From Pseudarthrobacter sulfonivorans (GTDB lineage Bacteria; Actinomycetota; Actinomycetes; Actinomycetales; Micrococcaceae), in the NCBI RefSeq assembly GCF_014712225.1, contig NZ_JACXBW010000018.1, positions 1 through 64,000 on the forward strand: a stretch of DNA of 64,000 nucleotides, read 5' to 3'. A program made the translations under genes and the position numbers. Positions 8,316 to 17,935 of this stretch are shown one piece after another (within the stretch, counting starts at the first letter, position 1; each line of letters begins with the position of its first letter). Below the pieces are notes generated by a model, which saw only the letters and a program-made list of their open reading frames with translations, was not told the DNA's origin and did no database searches.

Positions 8316-8837
8316 TTACAGGACTTTGAAGTAGTCGAACGGTTCCTTGCAGTCCTGGCAGACGTAGAGCGCCTTGCAGGAGGTGGAACCGAAGCGGGTC
8401 AGTTCCTTGGTGTTCAGGCTGGAGCACTGGGGGCATTTCACGGCCATGGTCAGGCGGATGGGGCCCGCGTGCCGGGCGGCATTCGACATGCCCGACGGCG
8501 GCGCGATGCCGTACTCCTGCAGCTTGGCCTTGCCGGCCTCGGTCATCCAGTCGGTGGTCCAGGCCGGGGCGAGCACCAGGTCCACGTGGACGCCGGCGTA
8601 GCCTTCCTTGGCGAACGCGGTTTTCAGGTCGTCGCGGATGGCGTCCATGGCCGGGCAGCCCGAGTACGTCGGGGTAATGGTGACGCGGACCTGCTGGTCA
8701 TCCTCCCCCACCTCGACGTCCCGGAGGATGCCCAGGTCCGCGATGGTGAGCACTGGAATTTCGGGATCGCACACCGTGGCGGCGATGTCCCAGGCCTTCT
8801 GCTGCGCGGTGACCTCTTCGGTGATCACGGCAGTCAC
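8316..8837 (-). CDS. paaD: Phenylacetyl-CoA epoxidase assembly protein PaaD
   Basis: A 173-residue protein of the MIP18/SufT-like family. PaaD is thought to act in metal-centre assembly of the epoxidase rather than in catalysis. The DUF59 core (DPEIPVLTIADLGILRDVEV, TPTYSGCPAM) is followed by a C-terminal zinc-ribbon-like part, CPQC-x19-C-x5-CQDC. It overlaps the end of paaC by ATGA (8834-8837), so the two are translationally coupled. Confidence 0.95.
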   Translation of the reverse strand: MTAVITEEVTAQQKAWDIAATVCDPEIPVLTIADLGILRDVEVGEDDQQVRVTITPTYSGCPAMDAIRDDLKTAFAKEGYAGVHVDLVLAPAWTTDWMTEAGKAKLQEYGIAPPSGMSNAARHAGPIRLTMAVKCPQCSSLNTKELTRFGSTSCKALYVCQDCKEPFDYFKVL

Positions 8838-9763
8838 CAGTTCGCTCCGGGATGCTCGCGGGCCAGCACCTGCATCTCCGCGAGGATGTAGCCCAGGTGC
8901 TCGGAATGCTTGCCCTGCCTGCCCCCGCCGGGGGCCGACGGAACGTCCGGCACCTCCAGCTCCGCTTCGGCAAAGACTTCACCGGTGAGCCGGTCAAAGT
9001 CCTCCCGGATGGAGGAAGGCACGACGGCGGCGCCTGCCTCTGCGAGGCGGGTCACCAGGGCGTCATCCTCGAAGAGTTCACCGACGTAGGGCCACATCAG
9101 CTTCAGGCCGTGGATCATCCTTTTCCGCGACTCGTCCGTGCCGCCCGCCAGGCGGAGGACCCACTGGGCGCTGTGATCCCGGTGGTAATCCACTTCCTTG
9201 ACGGCCTTGGCGGCGATGGCGGCCAGGGTGGCATCCGTGGACCCGGTGAGCCGGCGGTAAAGCTCGAACTGGTAGTAGCTCACCACGAACTGGCGCGCGA
9301 TGGTGGCCGCGAAGTCGCCGTTGGGCTGCTCAAAGAGGTGGGCGGAGCGGAACTCGTGCTCCCGGCGGAAGTAGGCGAGATCGTCCTCTGACTGGGGCGT
9401 GCCGTTTTCTCCCAGAGCACCGCCGGCGTAGGTCAGGAAGCTGCGGGCATGGCCCAGCTGGTCCAGGGCGATGTTGCCCAGGGCCACATCTTCCTCCAGC
9501 TCGGGGGCGCGGGAGATCCAGTGGCCCAGGCGCTGGGCCAGGATCAGGGCGTCGTCGCCGAGGCGAAGCGCGTACTCGGCCACGTCCCCGCTCGGCTTGG
9601 CCAGGCCGGTGCGGACTTCCAGGGCGATGTCCTCCGGGCGGAGGGCATTGCCGGGGGTGATCCGGGTGGCGCTGGCGTTGCTGTCGCCGCCGGCCACACC
9701 GGTGGAGATGTCACCGTGGCCGTGCGTCTCGCTTGCTTCGGTGTTCGTTGCGGGGGTGCTCAC
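8834..9763 (-). CDS. paaC: Phenylacetyl-CoA epoxidase structural subunit PaaC
   Basis: A 309-residue ferritin-like protein that pairs with the catalytic subunit PaaA but normally lacks a full diiron site. The helical core begins near residue 60 (DVAEYALRLGDDALILAQRLGHW) and includes LDQLGHARSFLTYAG and VDYHRDHSAQWVLRLAGGT. The first 50 or so residues are an unusual low-complexity extension; the ATG overlapping the paaB stop (ATGA, 9760-9763) is kept because the coupling is typical of this operon. Confidence 0.95.
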   Translation of the reverse strand: MSTPATNTEASETHGHGDISTGVAGGDSNASATRITPGNALRPEDIALEVRTGLAKPSGDVAEYALRLGDDALILAQRLGHWISRAPELEEDVALGNIALDQLGHARSFLTYAGGALGENGTPQSEDDLAYFRREHEFRSAHLFEQPNGDFAATIARQFVVSYYQFELYRRLTGSTDATLAAIAAKAVKEVDYHRDHSAQWVLRLAGGTDESRKRMIHGLKLMWPYVGELFEDDALVTRLAEAGAAVVPSSIREDFDRLTGEVFAEAELEVPDVPSAPGGGRQGKHSEHLGYILAEMQVLAREHPGANW

Positions 9764-10136
9764 AGGTGCTTCACCCCTTCACTCTTGGTGTAGTACGTGG
9801 CGTGCCGGTAGTCCTTGCCCTGCGGGGACTCGAAGAACGAGCCCTTGGAGTCCGGATCGCTGGCGGCAATCGCATCTGCGGGAACCACCCAGATGGACAC
9901 ACCCTCGTTGCGGCGGGTGTAGAGGTCGCGGGCGTTCCGCAGGGCCATGGCGGCGTCCGGCGCGTGCAGGGAGCCTGCGTGGACGTGGCTCAGGCCGCGG
10001 CTCGACCGGACGAAGACCTCCCATAGGCCCCAGGCGTTGCGGGTTTCGACCGGCTCGACGGCGGGGCTGACTTTTTCCGCGCTGCGGTTGATTTCGGTGG
10101 CCGAGGAGGCCGGGACTTCCGGGTTGCCGTGGGGGG

Positions 10137-10140
<4 letters not shown>
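9760..10140 (-). CDS. paaB: Phenylacetyl-CoA epoxidase subunit PaaB
   Basis: A 126-residue subunit that bridges the PaaAC heterodimers and is needed for a functional complex. The family core is [20 protein letters not shown] (near residues 38-57), then [12 protein letters not shown] and [10 protein letters not shown]. About 30 N-terminal residues are variable. Both ends overlap neighbours by 4 nt (paaA stop and paaC start), indicating one polycistronic message. Confidence 0.95.
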
Positions 10141-11162
<1,022 letters not shown>

Positions 11163-11207
11163 GGTTGCTCCTCTAGCAAAAGGCCTTTCAAAGGCGCTCA
11201 ATTATTT

Positions 11208-11225
11208 ACCGACCGTTCGTTCAGT
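11208..11225 (-). promoter_or_regulatory. Predicted PaaR operator upstream of paaA
   Basis: ACCGACCGTTCGTTCAGT (plus strand), flanked by T and A that also pair. It belongs to the six-member set in this locus and lies 46 bp before the paaA start. Confidence 0.75.
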
Positions 11226-11271
11226 ATATGGGCCGATCAGGGATGGAGGCAAGTGACGCGGGCTTTTTTGT

Positions 11272-13383
11272 TCAGCCCTTTTCCACGAGGGTGAGAACAT
11301 CGTAGGTGGCCACGATCTCGTCGTTCTGGTTGGTCAGCACCGCATCCCAGGCCACCTCGCCGTACTCGTCGGTTTCGCGCGGGGTGATCTTCTTGGCCGT
11401 CAGGGTCACCCGGATGGAATCGCCGGCGGCCACGGGCGTAATGAACCTGAGGTTCTCGAGCCCGTAGTTGGCCAGGACCGGTCCCGGCGCCGGCTCCACG
11501 AACAGCCCCGCGCCCCATGCCAGCAGCAGGTAGCCGTGGGCCACAATGCCCGGGAAGAACGGATTCGCTTCGGCCGCTTCCTGGTTGGTGTGGGCGTAGA
11601 AGGTATCGCCGGTGGAGTTGGCGAATTTGGTGATCTCCTCCAGGGAGACCTCGCGCAGGCCGGAGCGGATGGCATCGCCGATGTGCAGCGTGGCCAGCGG
11701 CTTCCGGAACGGGTGCTGGCCCTCGGTGTCGAGGGTGAAATTGCGGTCCGCGCCGGTGTGCCACACCCCGGTGACCGCGGTGAGCATGTTGGGTGAGCCC
11801 TGGATGGCTGTGCGCTGCATGTGGTGCATGACCGAGCGAATGCCACCCAGTTCCTCGCCGCCGCCGGCCCGGCCGGGGCCGCCGTGGACCAGGTGCGGGA
11901 CCGGGGAGCCGTGGCCGGTGGAGCTGCGGGCGTCCTCTCGGTTGAGCATCAGGACACGGCCGTGGTGGGCGGCGATGCCGGTGACGAGTTCCTGCGCCAC
12001 GGACGGATCGTTCGTGCAGACCGTGGCCACCAGGGAGCCGCCACCCCGGGCGGCGAGGCGGACGGCGTCGGGCAGGTCCTTGTACCCCACCACGGAGGCA
12101 ACCGGGCCGAAAGCCTCCAGCGAATGCAGCGCCTCGGCCTCGGCGTCGTCCCAGCCCAGCAGCACCGGTGACATAAACGCGCCGCCTTCCACCACGCCGG
12201 TGGTCCCGTCCGCGGAGGTGACCGACGGCGAATCAAGGGTTCCGTACGTAAGCTCACCGCCGGCGTCGAGCATGGACTGGACGGCGGCGCGGACGTCGGC
12301 GAGCTGCTCCAGGGACGCGAGGGCACCCATGGTGACGCCCTCGGCGCGCGGGTCACCGAGGACAACGCGCTCCTGGATGCGCTTTCCAACGGCGGCAGTC
12401 ACCGCAGAAACCAGCTCTTGCGGGACGATGGCGCGGCGGATGGACGTGCACTTCTGGCCCGCCTTGACGGTCATCTCGGTGACCACGGACTTAACGAAGG
12501 CGTCGAACTCCGGCGTGCCCTCCACCGCATCCGGTCCCAGGATGGCGGCGTTCAGGGAGTCCGTCTCCGAGGTGAACCGGACCCCGCCCTCCACCACGTT
12601 GGGGTGCGACTTCAAAGCTAGGGCGGTGGAGGCGGAACCGGTAAAGGCCACCAGGTCGCGGTAGTCCAGCACATCCAACAGGCCCCGGACCGAGCCGGAA
12701 ATGAGCTGCAGCGAGCCAGCGGGCAGGATGTTGGATTCGATGATCGCCTTCACCACGGCCGCGGCCACGTAGCCGGTGGGGGTGGCGGGCTTGACGATGG
12801 TGGGCACGCCGGCGATGAAGGCGGGGGCGAGCTTCTCCAGCATGCCCCAGACCGGGAAGTTGAACGCGTTGATCTGCACGGCCACGCCGGGAATGCGGGT
12901 GTAGATGTGCTCGCCCGCAAATGAGCCGTCCTTGGACAGCACCTCCATGGGCCCGTCCACCACCACCTGCGAGTTGGGCAGTTCGCGCCGGCCCTTGGAG
13001 CCGAACGTGAACAGCACGCCGATGCCGCCGTCGATGTCGATCATCGAATCGATCTTGGTGGCACCGGACTGCGCCGAGAACGTGTAGAAGTGCTCACGAC
13101 GGGCGTTCAGGTACTGGGCCAGTTCCTTGAGCTTGAGGGCACGCTGGTGGAAAGTCAGCTTGCCCAGTTCCGTTTGGCCGGTGGTGCGGCCGTAATCCAC
13201 GACGGCGGCCAGGTCCAGGCCGTCCGCGCTCACCCTGGCCAGCACTTCGCCGGTGCTGGCATCCCGCACGGGGACAGCGGAAGCGGCCGAATCGGCGTCG
13301 GGCGTCCACCATGAGTCCCGCACAAAACTGGGAACTGTCTCGACGGTATTCGCGGGGGCTTCAGCAGTTGCGGTGGTGGTCAT
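11272..13383 (-). CDS. paaZ: Bifunctional oxepin-CoA hydrolase / 3-oxo-5,6-dehydrosuberyl-CoA semialdehyde dehydrogenase PaaZ
   Basis: A 703-residue fusion that opens the oxepin ring and oxidises the resulting aldehyde. Residues about 20-540 are an aldehyde dehydrogenase (catalytic Cys312 in AGQKCTSIRRA; a conserved Glu at 273). The C-terminal MaoC-like hydratase domain carries the Asp593/His598 pair in DTFYAH followed by GIVAHGYLLLAWGAGLF. Both active sites look intact. ATG 13383 is chosen because GGAAGGA lies upstream; an in-frame extension of 35 codons would run into the promoter and operator. It is divergent from the thioesterase gene at 13523. Confidence 0.95.
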   Translation of the reverse strand: MTTTATAEAPANTVETVPSFVRDSWWTPDADSAASAVPVRDASTGEVLARVSADGLDLAAVVDYGRTTGQTELGKLTFHQRALKLKELAQYLNARREHFYTFSAQSGATKIDSMIDIDGGIGVLFTFGSKGRRELPNSQVVVDGPMEVLSKDGSFAGEHIYTRIPGVAVQINAFNFPVWGMLEKLAPAFIAGVPTIVKPATPTGYVAAAVVKAIIESNILPAGSLQLISGSVRGLLDVLDYRDLVAFTGSASTALALKSHPNVVEGGVRFTSETDSLNAAILGPDAVEGTPEFDAFVKSVVTEMTVKAGQKCTSIRRAIVPQELVSAVTAAVGKRIQERVVLGDPRAEGVTMGALASLEQLADVRAAVQSMLDAGGELTYGTLDSPSVTSADGTTGVVEGGAFMSPVLLGWDDAEAEALHSLEAFGPVASVVGYKDLPDAVRLAARGGGSLVATVCTNDPSVAQELVTGIAAHHGRVLMLNREDARSSTGHGSPVPHLVHGGPGRAGGGEELGGIRSVMHHMQRTAIQGSPNMLTAVTGVWHTGADRNFTLDTEGQHPFRKPLATLHIGDAIRSGLREVSLEEITKFANSTGDTFYAHTNQEAAEANPFFPGIVAHGYLLLAWGAGLFVEPAPGPVLANYGLENLRFITPVAAGDSIRVTLTAKKITPRETDEYGEVAWDAVLTNQNDEIVATYDVLTLVEKG

Positions 13384-13434
13384 CGTTGACGGGTCCTTCC
13401 AAAAGGGGGACAAACGGTAACCGGCCAGATCATT

Positions 13435-13452
13435 ACTGACCGTCCGTTCGGT
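13435..13452. promoter_or_regulatory. Predicted PaaR operator between paaZ and the divergent thioesterase gene
   Basis: ACTGACCGTCCGTTCGGT with TT/AA flanks that extend the symmetry to 13433-13454. It lies 52 bp before paaZ and 71 bp before the plus-strand gene, so it could control both. Confidence 0.75.
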
Positions 13453-13522
13453 AATATAACTACAGTACATGAATGATCTGTGCTGCACACTGAAAGATCA
13501 ATGCCCCAACCAAGGAGAGCCC

Positions 13523-13969
13523 ATGAACGCCCCAGCCCAGAACAGTCCCCACCTGGCCCCGGAGCTCGCGGAGCCTGAACTCTGGAAAATCACTTTGGGC
13601 GAGCTCGACGAGAAGATGGGCGTGAAGATCGTGGAGGAATCCGTGGAGCGGGTTGTGGCCACGATGCCCGTGGAGGGAAACCGGCAGTCGTTCGGGCTGC
13701 TCCACGGTGGCGCCTCCTTGGCCGTCGGTGAGGCCGTAGGCTCCTGGGCTGCCGTCATCCACGCCAGCACGCTGGGCAAGACCGCGGTGGGCGTGGACGT
13801 GTCCGCAACCCACCACCGCTCCGCCCGTGAAGGCCTGATCACCATCACGGCCACCCCCATCCACCTCGGCGGCACGCTGACCACCCACGAAGTGCTGATT
13901 ACCAACGAGGCAGGCCAGCGGCTCTGCACCCTCCGCATCACCAACCTGCTGATGAAGCGGAAACACTAG
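13523..13969 (+). CDS. Hotdog-fold acyl-CoA thioesterase, PaaI/YdiI-like
   Basis: A 148-residue hotdog thioesterase. The family signature is clear: RQSFGLLHGGASLAVGEAVGSW, then VGVDVSATHHRSAREG. The FGLLHGG motif is closer to the YdiI/EntH branch (DHNA-CoA or aryl-CoA hydrolases) than to classical PaaI, which is represented by the next gene. In this locus it probably removes CoA from dead-end phenylacetyl-CoA derivatives. ATG 13523 follows AAGGAG by 5 nt; an earlier in-frame ATG at 13469 lacks one. Confidence 0.85.
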   Translation: MNAPAQNSPHLAPELAEPELWKITLGELDEKMGVKIVEESVERVVATMPVEGNRQSFGLLHGGASLAVGEAVGSWAAVIHASTLGKTAVGVDVSATHHRSAREGLITITATPIHLGGTLTTHEVLITNEAGQRLCTLRITNLLMKRKH

Positions 13970-14011
13970 CGGGTCCGCCGCACCCTTGACACCGGCACCC
14001 CTTTTGGGATT

Positions 14012-14029
14012 ACCTAATGAACATTCGGT
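14012..14029 (+). promoter_or_regulatory. Predicted PaaR operator upstream of paaI-paaK
   Basis: ACCTAATGAACATTCGGT, flanked by T and A, is the least GC-rich member of the set. TTGACA at 13986-13991 could be the -35 element, which would place the operator over the start-site region. Confidence 0.65.
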
Positions 14030-14053
14030 AAATAAAGCTGGAGGCAATGACGC

Positions 14054-14536
14054 ATGACTGAAGCAGCTCTCTCCGGGGCAACCCACCCCATCCTGGAAAA
14101 TGACTACGCCTCCGAATGGATGGGCATCGAAGTCCTCGCCCTCACCGACGGCCACGCCACCATCCGCATGACCCTCCGGCAGGAAATGCTCAACGGCTTC
14201 GGCATGGCCCACGGCGGAATGATCTTCGCCTTCGCCGATACCGCTTTCGCCCTGGCCTGCAACCCGGTCAACCCGGGCCCCGGCGACGCGGACAGCATCA
14301 CCGTGGCCGCCGGCGTGGACATCAACTTCCTCAAGCCGGCCTACCGCGGCCAGGTGGTCACCGCCGTCGCGGACCGCCGCTCCAGTGCAGGCCGCAGCGG
14401 ACTGTATGACATCCAGATTTTCGCCGCCGACCCCGCGCAGCCTGACTCCCGGCCCGACTCCCCGCAGGGTCCCGGCCAGCCCGGCGAACTCATAGCCGAG
14501 TTCCGCGGCCGCAGCCGAACCATCCCCAAGAAGTAG
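14054..14536 (+). CDS. paaI: Phenylacetate-pathway thioesterase PaaI
   Basis: A 160-residue hotdog thioesterase of the true PaaI type, with NGFGMAHGGMIFAFADTAFALACN as active-site helix region and a DINFLKPAYRGQ segment. PaaI hydrolyses (hydroxy)phenylacetyl-CoA esters and rescues CoA when ring-cleavage intermediates back up. The tail from about residue 130 is Pro-rich and variable. It is followed after 6 bp by paaK, so the two form one operon. Confidence 0.93.
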   Translation: MTEAALSGATHPILENDYASEWMGIEVLALTDGHATIRMTLRQEMLNGFGMAHGGMIFAFADTAFALACNPVNPGPGDADSITVAAGVDINFLKPAYRGQVVTAVADRRSSAGRSGLYDIQIFAADPAQPDSRPDSPQGPGQPGELIAEFRGRSRTIPKK

Positions 14537-14542
14537 GAAACC

Positions 14543-15907
14543 ATGACCCTCCATGCCCCCGAATCCCCCACCCCCCAGGCAACCGCAGCGGGCAGCGACG
14601 CCGTCCTGGACTACGAAGAGACCATCTCCCGCGACGAGCTCGAAGCACTCCAGCTGAGCCGCCTGCAGCACACCGTTGCCTACGCCTACGACCGTGTCCC
14701 GCTGTACAAGCGCAAGTTCGACGACGCCGGCATCCACCCCAACGACCTGCGCGAACTCAGCGACCTGGGCAACTTCCCGTTCACCACCAAGGACGACCTG
14801 CGCGAGGAATACCCGTTCGGCATGTTCGCCGTGCCGCAGTCCGAAGTAGCCCGCGTGCACGCCAGCTCCGGCACGACGGGCCGGCCAACCGTCGTGGGAT
14901 ACACCAAACAGGACCTCGCCGACTGGGCCAAACTGGTGGCCCGCAGCTTCCGCGCGTCCGGCATCCGCCCCGGTATGAAGGTACACAACGCGTACGGTTA
15001 CGGCCTGTTCACCGGCGGCATGGGCGCGCACGCCGGCGCCGAGGCGCTGGGCTGCACGGTCATCCCCATCTCCGGCGGGCAGACCGAACGCCAGATCCAG
15101 CTCATCCAGGACTTTAAGCCGGACGCCATTCTGGCCACACCCACCTATCTCCTGACCATCGCCGACGCCATGGCGCACATGGGCATTGATCCCGCCTCCA
15201 CTTCCCTGAAGTTCGCCGTCCTGGGCGCCGAACCCTGGACCGAGGAGATGCGGCACGAACTCGAAGTCACCATGAACATCAAGGCCTGCGACATCTACGG
15301 CCTGTCCGAGGTGATGGGCCCGGGCGTCGCCGGCGAAGCGGTGGAGACGCAGGACGGCTGCCACATCTGGGAGGACCATTTCCGTCCGGAAATCATCGAT
15401 CCCTTCAAGCCCGAGGTGGGCAAGGAGAACGTCCTGCGCGACGGCGAACACGGCGAGCTCGTCTTCACCTCCCTTACCAAGGAAGCCCTGCCGGTCATCC
15501 GTTACCGCACCAAGGACCTCACGCGGCTGCTCCCCGGCACTGCCCGGCCCGCGCACCGCCGGATGGGACGCATCACCGGCCGCAGCGACGACATGATCAT
15601 CCTGCGCGGCGTGAACGTTTTCCCGTCCCAGATCGAGGAAATCGCGCTGCGGATCCCCGAACTGAGCCCCCACTTCCAGCTGGAACTCACCCGCCCCGAG
15701 GGCCAGCGGATGGACCGGCTGACGGTCCGGATTGAACGCCGCGAAACCGTCACTCCTGAGCAGAGCACGACGGCGGCCCGCACCCTGCAGGAGCAAATCA
15801 AGATCCACGTGGGTTCTTCGTGCACCGTGGACGTGGTAAACCCGGGCTCGCTGGAGCGGTCAAACGGCAAGCTGCGCCGCATCTACGACCTGCGTCCGAA
15901 GCAGTAG
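14543..15907 (+). CDS. paaK: Phenylacetate-CoA ligase PaaK
   Basis: A 454-residue adenylate-forming enzyme that activates phenylacetate to phenylacetyl-CoA, the first pathway step. The phosphate-binding loop SSGTTGRPTVVGYT lies at residues 108-121, the adenine-binding region at YGLSEVMGPGVAGE, and the C-terminal hinge and domain at GRSDDMIILRGVNVFPSQIEE. Length and motifs are those of the PaaK family. It is directly downstream of paaI and ends about 50 bp before the paaR operator. Confidence 0.97.
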   Translation: MTLHAPESPTPQATAAGSDAVLDYEETISRDELEALQLSRLQHTVAYAYDRVPLYKRKFDDAGIHPNDLRELSDLGNFPFTTKDDLREEYPFGMFAVPQSEVARVHASSGTTGRPTVVGYTKQDLADWAKLVARSFRASGIRPGMKVHNAYGYGLFTGGMGAHAGAEALGCTVIPISGGQTERQIQLIQDFKPDAILATPTYLLTIADAMAHMGIDPASTSLKFAVLGAEPWTEEMRHELEVTMNIKACDIYGLSEVMGPGVAGEAVETQDGCHIWEDHFRPEIIDPFKPEVGKENVLRDGEHGELVFTSLTKEALPVIRYRTKDLTRLLPGTARPAHRRMGRITGRSDDMIILRGVNVFPSQIEEIALRIPELSPHFQLELTRPEGQRMDRLTVRIERRETVTPEQSTTAARTLQEQIKIHVGSSCTVDVVNPGSLERSNGKLRRIYDLRPKQ

Positions 15908-15955
15908 GGACCCCGGGCGGCGCAGCCTACCGGCCGCGCCGCCTGACCCACGCCG

Positions 15956-15973
15956 CCTGACCGACCGGTCAGG
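15956..15973 (+). promoter_or_regulatory. Predicted PaaR autoregulatory operator
   Basis: CCTGACCGACCGGTCAGG is the most symmetric member of the set (8 of 9 pairs). It lies 31 bp before paaR, consistent with autoregulation. Confidence 0.7.
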
Positions 15974-16003
15974 AGAATCACCGTTCATGAGAAACTAGGC
16001 ACC

Positions 16004-16624
16004 ATGCCCAGCATCACTGATACCGCCAGCACGGCCGCCACGAAGCGCGGCCGTCCCGGTTATGACCAGCAGTCCGTGCTGCTCATCGCCGTCGACGTCT
16101 TCAACCGGCACGGCTACGACGCCACTTCCATGGGCATCCTGGCCGAGAACCTGGGCATCTCCAAGTCGGCCATTTATCATCATGTGCCGTCCAAGGGCGA
16201 CCTTCTCAAGCTGGCGCTGGACCATGCGCTCGGCGGTCTTGAGGCCATCCTGGAACAGCCGCAGGCCAAATCCGGCGCGGCTGACGCCCGGCTGGAATTT
16301 GTGCTGCGGCAGACCGTGGCCGTACTGGTGGAGCGGCTGCCGTTTGTCACGCTGCTGCTGCGCCTGCGCGGCAACACCGAAATTGAACGCAATGCGCTGG
16401 AACGCCGCCGCGCCTTTGACCACGAGGTGGCGGAGCTCATCTCCGCGGCCCGCGACGAAGGCTCGCTGCGGCAGGACATCGACCCGCGCACTGTGACGCG
16501 CCTGTTGTTCGGCACCATCAACTCGATCGTGGAATGGTACAAACCGGGTGGATCCCTATCCCCCGAAAGACTGGCGGACGATGTCATCACCATGGCGTTC
16601 GACGGCCTACACGCGGCCCGCTAA
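16004..16624 (+). CDS. paaR: TetR family regulator of the phenylacetate genes, PaaR
   Basis: A 206-residue TetR regulator. The DNA-binding domain covers residues about 20-68 (TSMGILAENLGISKSAIYHH). TetR-type PaaR proteins in other bacteria repress paa genes until phenylacetyl-CoA binds. Here the gene lies between paaK and paaJFH, and six related palindromes precede the transcription units. Which TetR protein binds them is inferred from position. There is no good ribosome binding site before ATG 16004; upstream in-frame extension is blocked. Confidence 0.9.
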   Translation: MPSITDTASTAATKRGRPGYDQQSVLLIAVDVFNRHGYDATSMGILAENLGISKSAIYHHVPSKGDLLKLALDHALGGLEAILEQPQAKSGAADARLEFVLRQTVAVLVERLPFVTLLLRLRGNTEIERNALERRRAFDHEVAELISAARDEGSLRQDIDPRTVTRLLFGTINSIVEWYKPGGSLSPERLADDVITMAFDGLHAAR

Positions 16625-16657
16625 ACAGCTGTCATCCCGGCAGGGCATACAATCTTT

Positions 16658-16675
16658 ATAGAACGAACGGTCGGT
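16658..16675 (+). promoter_or_regulatory. Predicted PaaR operator upstream of paaJ
   Basis: ATAGAACGAACGGTCGGT has one strong half-site (CGGTCGGT) and a degenerate left end. It lies 49 bp before paaJ, just after the likely -10 region CATACAAT. Confidence 0.6.
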
Positions 16676-16723
16676 CACTAAATCCAGCCCGGCCCATTTC
16701 ACTGGCGAAAAGGACTTGTTCTG

Positions 16724-17935
16724 ATGGTTGAGGCATTTCTTGTTGGTGGCGTCCGGACGCCTGTAGGCCGTTACGGCGGAGCACTCTCGGCGGTCCGTCC
16801 CGATGACCTGGCCGCGCTGGTGGTCCGCGAGGCAGTCTCCCGCGCCGGGCTCGATCCGGACAGCATTGAGGAAGTCATCCTCGGCAACGCCAACGGTGCC
16901 GGCGAGGAAAACCGCAACGTGGCCCGGATGGCCACCCTGTTGGCAGGACTTCCCCTGCATATCCCCGGCATCACCGTGAACCGGCTCTGCGCCTCCGGAC
17001 TCAGCGCCATCATCATGGCCAGCCACATGGTCAAGTCCGGCGCCGCTGACATTGTGATCGCCGGCGGCGTGGAATCCATGAGCCGCGCACCGTGGGTCCA
17101 GGAAAAGCCCGCCACGGCCTTCGCCAAGCCCGGCCAGATCTTCGATACCTCCATCGGCTGGCGGTTCGCCAACCCGAAGTTCCATAAGGGCGAGCTGTCC
17201 AGGGACGGCAAGATGACGTACTCCATGCCGGAGACGGCCGAGGAACTGGCCCGGGTGGACGGCATCTCCCGCGAGGACGCCGATGCCTTTGCAGTCCGGT
17301 CCCATGAACGTTCCCTCGCGGCCATCGCGGCCGGACGTTTCACTGACGAGATCGTCCCCGTGACTGTCAAAACCCGGAAGTCCGAAACCGTGGTGGACAC
17401 CGATGAGGGCCCCCGCGCCGGCACCACCCTGGACGTCCTCGCCGGCCTGCGCCCCGTTGTTTCGGGCGGTTCGGTGGTCACGGCCGGCAACTCCTCCACG
17501 CTGAACGACGGCGCCTCCGCCATCATCGTGGCGTCCGAGTCCGCCATCAAACGGCTGGGCCTGGCTCCCCGTGCCCGCATCGTTGACGGCGCCTCGGCCG
17601 GCTGCGAGCCGGAGATAATGGGCATCGGCCCCGTCCCCGCCACCCAGAAGGTGCTCAAGCGGAGCGGCCTCAGCGTCGGTGACCTCGGCGCCGTCGAACT
17701 GAATGAAGCCTTCGCCACGCAATCCCTGGCGTGCATGCGCAGGTTGGGCCTGGATCCGGAGATCGTGAATAACGACGGCGGCGCCATCAGCCTGGGGCAT
17801 CCGCTCGGTTCCAGCGGATCACGGATCGCCATCACCCTGCTGGGGCGGATGGAACGTGAGGACGCCAAAATCGGCCTCGCCACAATGTGCATCGGCGTGG
17901 GGCAGGGCACCGCGATGCTGCTGGAGCGCGTCTAG
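16724..17935 (+). CDS. paaJ: Thiolase PaaJ (3-oxoadipyl-CoA / 3-oxo-5,6-dehydrosuberyl-CoA thiolase)
   Basis: A 403-residue type II thiolase that performs the CoA-dependent cleavages of the lower phenylacetate pathway. The nucleophile is Cys89 (NRLCASGLSA), with the GHP histidine at 359 (ISLGHPLGSSG) and the second catalytic Cys389 (CIGVGQG). Context with paaF and paaH, and the operator upstream, supports the PaaJ role over a generic acetyl-CoA acetyltransferase. Its stop codon shares one base with the GTG start of paaF. Confidence 0.9.
   Translation: MVEAFLVGGVRTPVGRYGGALSAVRPDDLAALVVREAVSRAGLDPDSIEEVILGNANGAGEENRNVARMATLLAGLPLHIPGITVNRLCASGLSAIIMASHMVKSGAADIVIAGGVESMSRAPWVQEKPATAFAKPGQIFDTSIGWRFANPKFHKGELSRDGKMTYSMPETAEELARVDGISREDADAFAVRSHERSLAAIAAGRFTDEIVPVTVKTRKSETVVDTDEGPRAGTTLDVLAGLRPVVSGGSVVTAGNSSTLNDGASAIIVASESAIKRLGLAPRARIVDGASAGCEPEIMGIGPVPATQKVLKRSGLSVGDLGAVELNEAFATQSLACMRRLGLDPEIVNNDGGAISLGHPLGSSGSRIAITLLGRMEREDAKIGLATMCIGVGQGTAMLLERV

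Noticed and set aside
7104-8891. 595-codon plus-strand ORF opposite paaE-paaD
   Set aside because: Shadow of paaE and paaD caused by high GC content; no domain and no ribosome binding site.
13460-15808. 782-codon minus-strand ORF opposite the thioesterases and paaK
   Set aside because: It covers three clear genes on the plus strand and a promoter region; composition is that of an antisense frame.
15956-15973. Terminator after paaK
   Set aside because: The palindrome is short, has no loop or T-tract and matches the operator consensus of the locus, so it is called an operator.
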